The position numbers and the translations under genes were made by a program. A stretch of 28,217 nt of DNA, from assembly GCA_964430695.1 (NCBI GenBank), contig CAYSFO010000017.1, positions 1-28,217 of the forward strand, read 5' to 3'. Source of the stretch: MGBC108787 sp964430695 (GTDB taxonomy: Bacteria; Bacillota_I; Bacilli_A; RF39; UBA660). Position 1 is the first letter of the stretch. Each line of letters opens with the position of its first letter. Positions 24,691 to 28,217 of the stretch are shown here, in pieces. The notes under the pieces are model-generated. The model did not search any database, was not told the DNA's origin, and saw nothing but the letters and a program-made list of their open reading frames with translations.

Positions 24691-25596
24691 ATGAAAATTG
24701 CATTTATTATTACAGCTTATATGGATCCAAATCAGTTAGGAAGACTAATAACTAATTTACAAAATGAAAATTTCTATTTTTATATTCATATTGATAAAAA
24801 AGTTAATATAAAACCTTTTAAAGACAAATGTATTAATTTAAAAAACGTAAACTTTATAGAAAAAAGATTTTTTATCAATTGGGGAGGATATTCTCAAGTT
24901 CGTTCTATTTTAGAATTAATTAAAAATGCTTTAGATTCTAGTATCAAGTATGATAGAATTATCCATATTACAGGATGTGATTATCCATTATTAAGTGTTG
25001 ATAAAATTATTGAAGAATTTAAAAAGAATGCTAACAAAAATTATATGATTGGATATAATATTACAGATTTACCTGAAAAGAATCAAAAAAAGAAAGTGAA
25101 GAGATATTGGTATTTTGATATAAATGTAAAAAATATCATATTAAAGAAATATATTATAAAATTATTAAACACTATATTTTTTCTTCTTCCCATTCGAAAA
25201 AAAGATTCATGTAATGGTAAAAGAATTTACTTTTCATCAGATTATTGGGCATTAACTTATGATTGCGTCTATGAATTATATAATGAATATATTAAAGACT
25301 TTAAAATTCAAAAGTATTTTAAACATGCTTTTGCTCCTAGTGAGCTTTTTATGTCAACTATGCTTTTTAATTCAAAATATAAAAAGACTGCTGAATTATA
25401 TTCGAAACAAAATTATAATGGACTAAGTACTTTATCAAAATTGCATTATATTGTTTACACTGATAAAATTAAAATTTTAGATGAAAGGGATTATGATCAA
25501 TTAATTTGTTGTAATAAAATTTTTGCAAGAAAATTTTATACAGGAACATCTGATACCTTAATAGAAATGTTGGATAGAAATAAGATAAAAAATTGA
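24691..25596 (+). CDS. GT14 (core-2/I-branching type) beta-glycosyltransferase
   Basis: A 301-aa glycosyltransferase of the core-2/I-branching enzyme family (GT14). IAFIITAYMDPNQLGRLITN, FYFYIHIDKKVNIKPFKDK, INWGGYSQVRSILELIKNAL and IIHITGCDYPLLSVDKIIEE are the family's ordered N-terminal motifs. YFSSDYWALTYDCVYEL and FAPSELFMSTMLFNS form the C-terminal ones, with the Glu of SELF at the position of the usual catalytic base. Characterised members use UDP-GlcNAc or UDP-xylose, so this could add a side branch to the polymer. Ribosome binding is weak (AAAGGA, 12 nt away). It may have its own promoter and be set apart from the operon, which fits a later acquisition or optional decoration. Confidence 0.88.
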   Translation: MKIAFIITAYMDPNQLGRLITNLQNENFYFYIHIDKKVNIKPFKDKCINLKNVNFIEKRFFINWGGYSQVRSILELIKNALDSSIKYDRIIHITGCDYPLLSVDKIIEEFKKNANKNYMIGYNITDLPEKNQKKKVKRYWYFDINVKNIILKKYIIKLLNTIFFLLPIRKKDSCNGKRIYFSSDYWALTYDCVYELYNEYIKDFKIQKYFKHAFAPSELFMSTMLFNSKYKKTAELYSKQNYNGLSTLSKLHYIVYTDKIKILDERDYDQLICCNKIFARKFYTGTSDTLIEMLDRNKIKN

Positions 25597-25857
25597 AAAT
25601 AATTTTATATGTTATGAGTTTTGCCATTTTGATACAGGGTTTTATTTATATATTTATATGCTAGAAAGATGTCCTAGTTTTTCTTGTCTTCAAGAGTTAC
25701 ATATGTTACCATGAAGTTGTTCAATAGGAAATTAAATTATTAAGATGAAAGCAATTAAGTAAAGAAAAAGCGTTCTAAAAAAGATAGTTAATGATAAATT
25801 TTATTAAATAACATTTTTAAATATATAATAAAAAATAAAAACATATGGAGGCGTCTT
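25597..25857 (+). other. Intergenic region before the LCP gene
   Basis: I see no gene or clear terminator in this AT-rich 261-nt stretch. Near the right end, TATAAT (25824-25829) with a weak TTATTA at 25801-25806 may be the promoter of the LCP gene, with GGAGG at 25847-25851 as its ribosome site. Confidence 0.5.
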
Positions 25858-27357
25858 ATGAAAAAGAGTAAAAAAGAGGTAGTCTTATTTCTCGTAGAAA
25901 TTCTATTAACCATACTATATTTAATGAGTTTTTCTATATTTGCTTTTTACATTTTAAAGTTAAATATTATTCCAACAAAATATTTAATTGGTGGGTTTAC
26001 CTGTTTTTTGCTTTTTCTCCTTATTTTACTTTGGTTTCTATTTAATAAAAAGAGAAAGATTTTAAAAGGTATTGCGGCTATTTTAATTGTGATAACATCT
26101 GGAGTATTTATTTTCGGAACATCCTATCTTTCTAGTACCTATACATTTTTTAAAAATACAAAAAAAGAGTATGATACGTTAACATATTCCGTTTTGGTAT
26201 TAAATGATTCTAGTTATAATACGCTAGAGAATTTAAAAAACAAAAAAATTCTTTATTTAAATAATGAATATAAAGAGGAAATAAAAAAAGAATTAGTAAA
26301 TAAAATTTCTTATGAAGAAATTTTAAGTGAGGGATTTGGCAGTGTTCCAAGTAAGTTATTAAGTCATAAAGTCGATGCCATTGTTTTGGAAGAAAGTTTT
26401 ATCACACTTGCTTATAAAGAAATCAATCAATTTAAAGAAAGTACAAAAGTAATTTATACCTTTGCGATAGAAGTAAAAGCTTATGAGGAAAATAAGGAAG
26501 AAGAGAATCCTATCTTAGGAAATACAGAAGAACCAGAAGAAAGACCTGCGGAAACTCCTGCTACTAAAACTCCAAATTCATTTATTTTATATATCAGCGG
26601 CATTGATCAATATGGAAATGTAAATAGTGTTTCAGGACTTAGTGATGTAAACCAAATAGTTGTTGTGAATTTAGATACAAATCATATTTTACTCGTAAAT
26701 ACACCAAGAGATTATTATATCCAATTAGCAGGAACTATAGGCTATAAGGATAAACTTACACATGCAGGTGTATATGGAATTAAAATGAGTATAAAGACAC
26801 TTGAGAATTTTTATAATATTCGGATGAATTATTATGTTCGAGTCAATTTTAATACTTTAATTCAAATGGTCGATGTCATAGGGGGAGTTGATATTAATTC
26901 AGATACCGCCTTTACAGCTCATACCAATGCAAGCGTCTATGTAACACAAGGCTGGAATCATTTTAATGGAACGCAAGCGCTAGCGTATGCAAGGGAAAGA
27001 TATGCTTATGCTGGAGGAGATCGTCATCGTGGAGAAAATCAACAACAAGTAATCACCGCTATATTTAAAAAATTAACTACTTCAAGTGTTTTAATTAGTA
27101 AATATAATAGTATTCTAAATACTTTAAGTGGCAGTTTCCAAACGAATATGCCTATGAATAAGATTTCTTCTTTAATCAAATATCAATTAGATAAAATGCC
27201 ACAATGGAATATAGAGAGTATTTCTGTGACAGGAAGTGATTCTGAAAATTATACCTATAGTATGGGGGAAGAGTATTGGCTTTATGTTATGGAACCGGAT
27301 ATGGCAAGTGTAAATAATGCCAAACAAAGAATTAGGAGCGTTTTAAATGAAAGTTAG
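25858..27357 (+). CDS. LytR-CpsA-Psr (LCP) family wall polymer ligase with CpsA-like accessory domain
   Basis: A 499-aa membrane protein that, by family, moves undecaprenyl-linked polymer onto peptidoglycan outside the cell. Three hydrophobic helices lie at about 8-30, 40-63 and 72-92. Residues 107-210 form an extra domain (YSVLVLNDSS, LKNKKILYLN, VDAIVLEESFITLAY) like the accessory domain of streptococcal CpsA. A Glu/Pro-rich linker (about 212-238) precedes the LCP domain from FILYISGIDQYG. The conserved charged residues are Arg284 in NTPRDYY, Arg379/Arg381 in YARERY, and Asp388, Arg389 and Arg391 in GGDRHRGENQQQ. The VanZ-like gene overlaps its end by 11 nt. It is probably the final enzyme of the locus. 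Confidence 0.93.
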   Translation: MKKSKKEVVLFLVEILLTILYLMSFSIFAFYILKLNIIPTKYLIGGFTCFLLFLLILLWFLFNKKRKILKGIAAILIVITSGVFIFGTSYLSSTYTFFKNTKKEYDTLTYSVLVLNDSSYNTLENLKNKKILYLNNEYKEEIKKELVNKISYEEILSEGFGSVPSKLLSHKVDAIVLEESFITLAYKEINQFKESTKVIYTFAIEVKAYEENKEEENPILGNTEEPEERPAETPATKTPNSFILYISGIDQYGNVNSVSGLSDVNQIVVVNLDTNHILLVNTPRDYYIQLAGTIGYKDKLTHAGVYGIKMSIKTLENFYNIRMNYYVRVNFNTLIQMVDVIGGVDINSDTAFTAHTNASVYVTQGWNHFNGTQALAYARERYAYAGGDRHRGENQQQVITAIFKKLTTSSVLISKYNSILNTLSGSFQTNMPMNKISSLIKYQLDKMPQWNIESISVTGSDSENYTYSMGEEYWLYVMEPDMASVNNAKQRIRSVLNES

Positions 27358-27823
27358 AAGAATAACTTTACTTGTTTTGGTTTTTCTTTGCTTAGGAACA
27401 ATCTTTCTTTTCTCAAGTCAACAAGGAGAGGAAAGTGAAAGTTTAAGTGATCAAGTTACAACAAAAATTATTACGTTTGTAAGCCAAATGACACATAAAG
27501 AAGTAAATGAAAAAGAGACGAGAAACTTAGTAAGAGAAGTAAGAACCTTTATGCGTAAAACGGCCCATTTTACAATTTATTTGTTATTAGGGTTATTCAT
27601 GTATGGGGTTCTTAGAACGTATCATATAAAATATCCGCTTCTTTATAGTCTTGTATTTTGTTTTTTATACGCTTGTACAGATGAAATACATCAATTATTT
27701 ATAGAGGATAGAACGGGAAGAATCTTCGATATATTTGTGGATACAAGTGGTTCTTTTCTTGGAAGTATAATAAGTCATAGTATTTATAAATTATTTAGAA
27801 AAATAAAAGAAATAGGCGGATAA
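27347..27823 (+). CDS. VanZ-like membrane protein
   Basis: A 158-aa membrane protein with an N-terminal helix (ITLLVLVFLCLGTIFLFSSQ) and three more helices after about residue 68. RKTAHFTIYLLLGLFMYG, FLYACTDEIHQLFIEDRTGR and FDIFVDTSGSFLGSII are the VanZ family signature. VanZ proteins are linked to glycopeptide tolerance and cell-envelope upkeep, but their biochemistry is not established; many are simply found near wall genes. TAGGAG upstream and an 11-nt overlap with the LCP gene imply coupled translation and a shared role in the envelope. I would not read antibiotic resistance from this gene alone. Confidence 0.9.
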   Translation: MKVRRITLLVLVFLCLGTIFLFSSQQGEESESLSDQVTTKIITFVSQMTHKEVNEKETRNLVREVRTFMRKTAHFTIYLLLGLFMYGVLRTYHIKYPLLYSLVFCFLYACTDEIHQLFIEDRTGRIFDIFVDTSGSFLGSIISHSIYKLFRKIKEIGG

Positions 27824-27825
27824 TA

Positions 27826-27859
27826 AAAAATCAGCAACGTAATAATGTTGTTGATTTTT
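27826..27859. terminator. Bidirectional terminator between convergent genes
   Basis: AAAAATCAGCAAC (27826-27838) pairs with GTTGTTGATTTTT (27847-27859) across an 8-nt loop, thirteen pairs with one G-U. A-runs on one side and T-runs on the other let it work on both strands, ending the LCP-VanZ unit and the minus-strand gene at the edge. Confidence 0.85.
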
Positions 27860-27864
27860 CTAAT

Positions 27865-28217
27865 TTATTTTTCTTCTTTGTTTAAATCTTGTTTTAATTT
27901 TTCAATTTCGCTCATAGAAAGTTCTGTAAATTTTTGTATCTTTTCAAGGGCTTCATCCGCAGCAAGCATTTTTTTAGCCATTTCAATTGCTTTTTCTTTT
28001 GCACCTTCAGAGATACCCGCTTCATAAGAACCTTCTCTTATCGCTTCTAATTGTTGCCTATGGGCTTCTTCTAAATCATAGTATCCTGAAAATTCTGGAT
28101 CTGTACTCAATTCTCTTACTGTTCTTATTGCTGCCATGTATTTTTCATCTCCTTTAAATTCATCCTCTAACTCTTTGACTGTTGTTTCTTGTTTTAGAAA
28201 ATGAGCAAACTTTTTAA
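27865..28217 (-). CDS. PD-(D/E)XK nuclease family transposase (Rpn-like), C-terminal part (5' end outside window)
   Basis: The frame stays open from the stop at 27865-27867 to the window edge, giving 117 residues. It reads KKFAHFLKQETTVKELEDEF, then AAIRTVRELSTDPEFSGYYD, then a Glu/Lys/Ala-rich helical tail containing AGISEGAKEKAIEMAKK. This is the usual end of Rpn/PD-(D/E)XK family transposase-like proteins: an ELS.DPEF segment followed by a REG.EEG.-type helix. The catalytic nuclease core would lie beyond the window. The ATG at 28137 is internal and not the start. Such genes are commonly present in several copies and found in variable regions. Confidence 0.8.
   Translation of the reverse strand, partial: KKFAHFLKQETTVKELEDEFKGDEKYMAAIRTVRELSTDPEFSGYYDLEEAHRQQLEAIREGSYEAGISEGAKEKAIEMAKKMLAADEALEKIQKFTELSMSEIEKLKQDLNKEEK

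Noticed and set aside
25660..25690. CTAG-loop-CTAG followed by Ts as a terminator after the GT14 gene
   Set aside because: The stem is only four pairs, with no GC-rich core, which is too weak to support.
28138..28217. Treating ATG 28137 as the true start of the Rpn-like gene
   Set aside because: The frame continues upstream without a stop to the window edge and encodes a family-typical segment (FLKQETTVKELEDEF), so the gene is cut by the window.
1..28217. Mycoplasma-type code (TGA as Trp)
   Set aside because: TGA ends rpoB, the glycosyltransferase at 20804-21967 and the GT14 gene, and tryptophans in conserved motifs are TGG.

Overview
The window is a chromosomal segment of a low-GC, Gram-positive-type bacterium. 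It is AT-rich, with even AT-richer intergenic DNA, strong AGGAGG-type ribosome binding sites and TATAAT promoters. It uses the standard genetic code: TGA ends rpoB and two other genes, and tryptophan is TGG. An rpoB-rpoC pair, the Bacilli-type division protein EzrA, the nifZ-thiI pair known from Bacillus, a DUF1292 protein, an LCP-family cell wall ligase and a VanZ-like protein all point to Bacillota, probably class Bacilli or a gut relative. I cannot name the species.

Region 1 (1-9926) is housekeeping. It holds the 3' end of rpoB overlapping rpoC by 4 nt, an M18 aminopeptidase with its own promoter, then ezrA, the cysteine desulfurase nifZ and the tRNA 4-thiouridine synthase thiI. NifZ supplies persulfide sulfur to ThiI. 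Between nifZ and thiI, a terminator hairpin sits where thiI transcription should begin.

Region 2 (9927-13772) holds two large proteins I do not recognise (418 and 672 aa). Each has a good promoter, and the second is translationally coupled to a DUF1292 protein. A terminator whose stem contains the last stop codon closes the unit. A convergent dicarboxylate/amino acid symporter follows (13855-15102, minus strand).

Region 3 (15103-16400) is a small accessory island: a DinJ/YafQ-type toxin-antitoxin operon with a near-consensus promoter between repeats, then a frameshifted remnant of a DUF1016 (YhcG-type, PDDEXK) gene.

Region 4 (16279-27823) is a surface polysaccharide locus. It has two tandem, about 70% identical polyprenyl-phosphate sugar-1-phosphate transferases with duplicated upstream regions, a possibly structured leader, three GT4-like glycosyltransferases, a Wzy-like polymerase, a Wzx-like flippase, a GT14 branching-type transferase, an LCP ligase with an extra domain, and a VanZ-like protein. 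Together they could start a lipid-linked repeat unit, extend it, flip it, polymerise it and attach it to the cell wall. No Wzz/BY-kinase regulators and no nucleotide-sugar synthesis genes are present here.

The right edge carries the 3' part of a minus-strand PD-(D/E)XK transposase-nuclease (Rpn-like) gene. I see no rRNA, tRNA, CRISPR array or complete insertion sequence. The likeliest undescribed elements are the two unknown proteins with their DUF1292 partner, the polysaccharide leader, and the duplicated initiating transferases.
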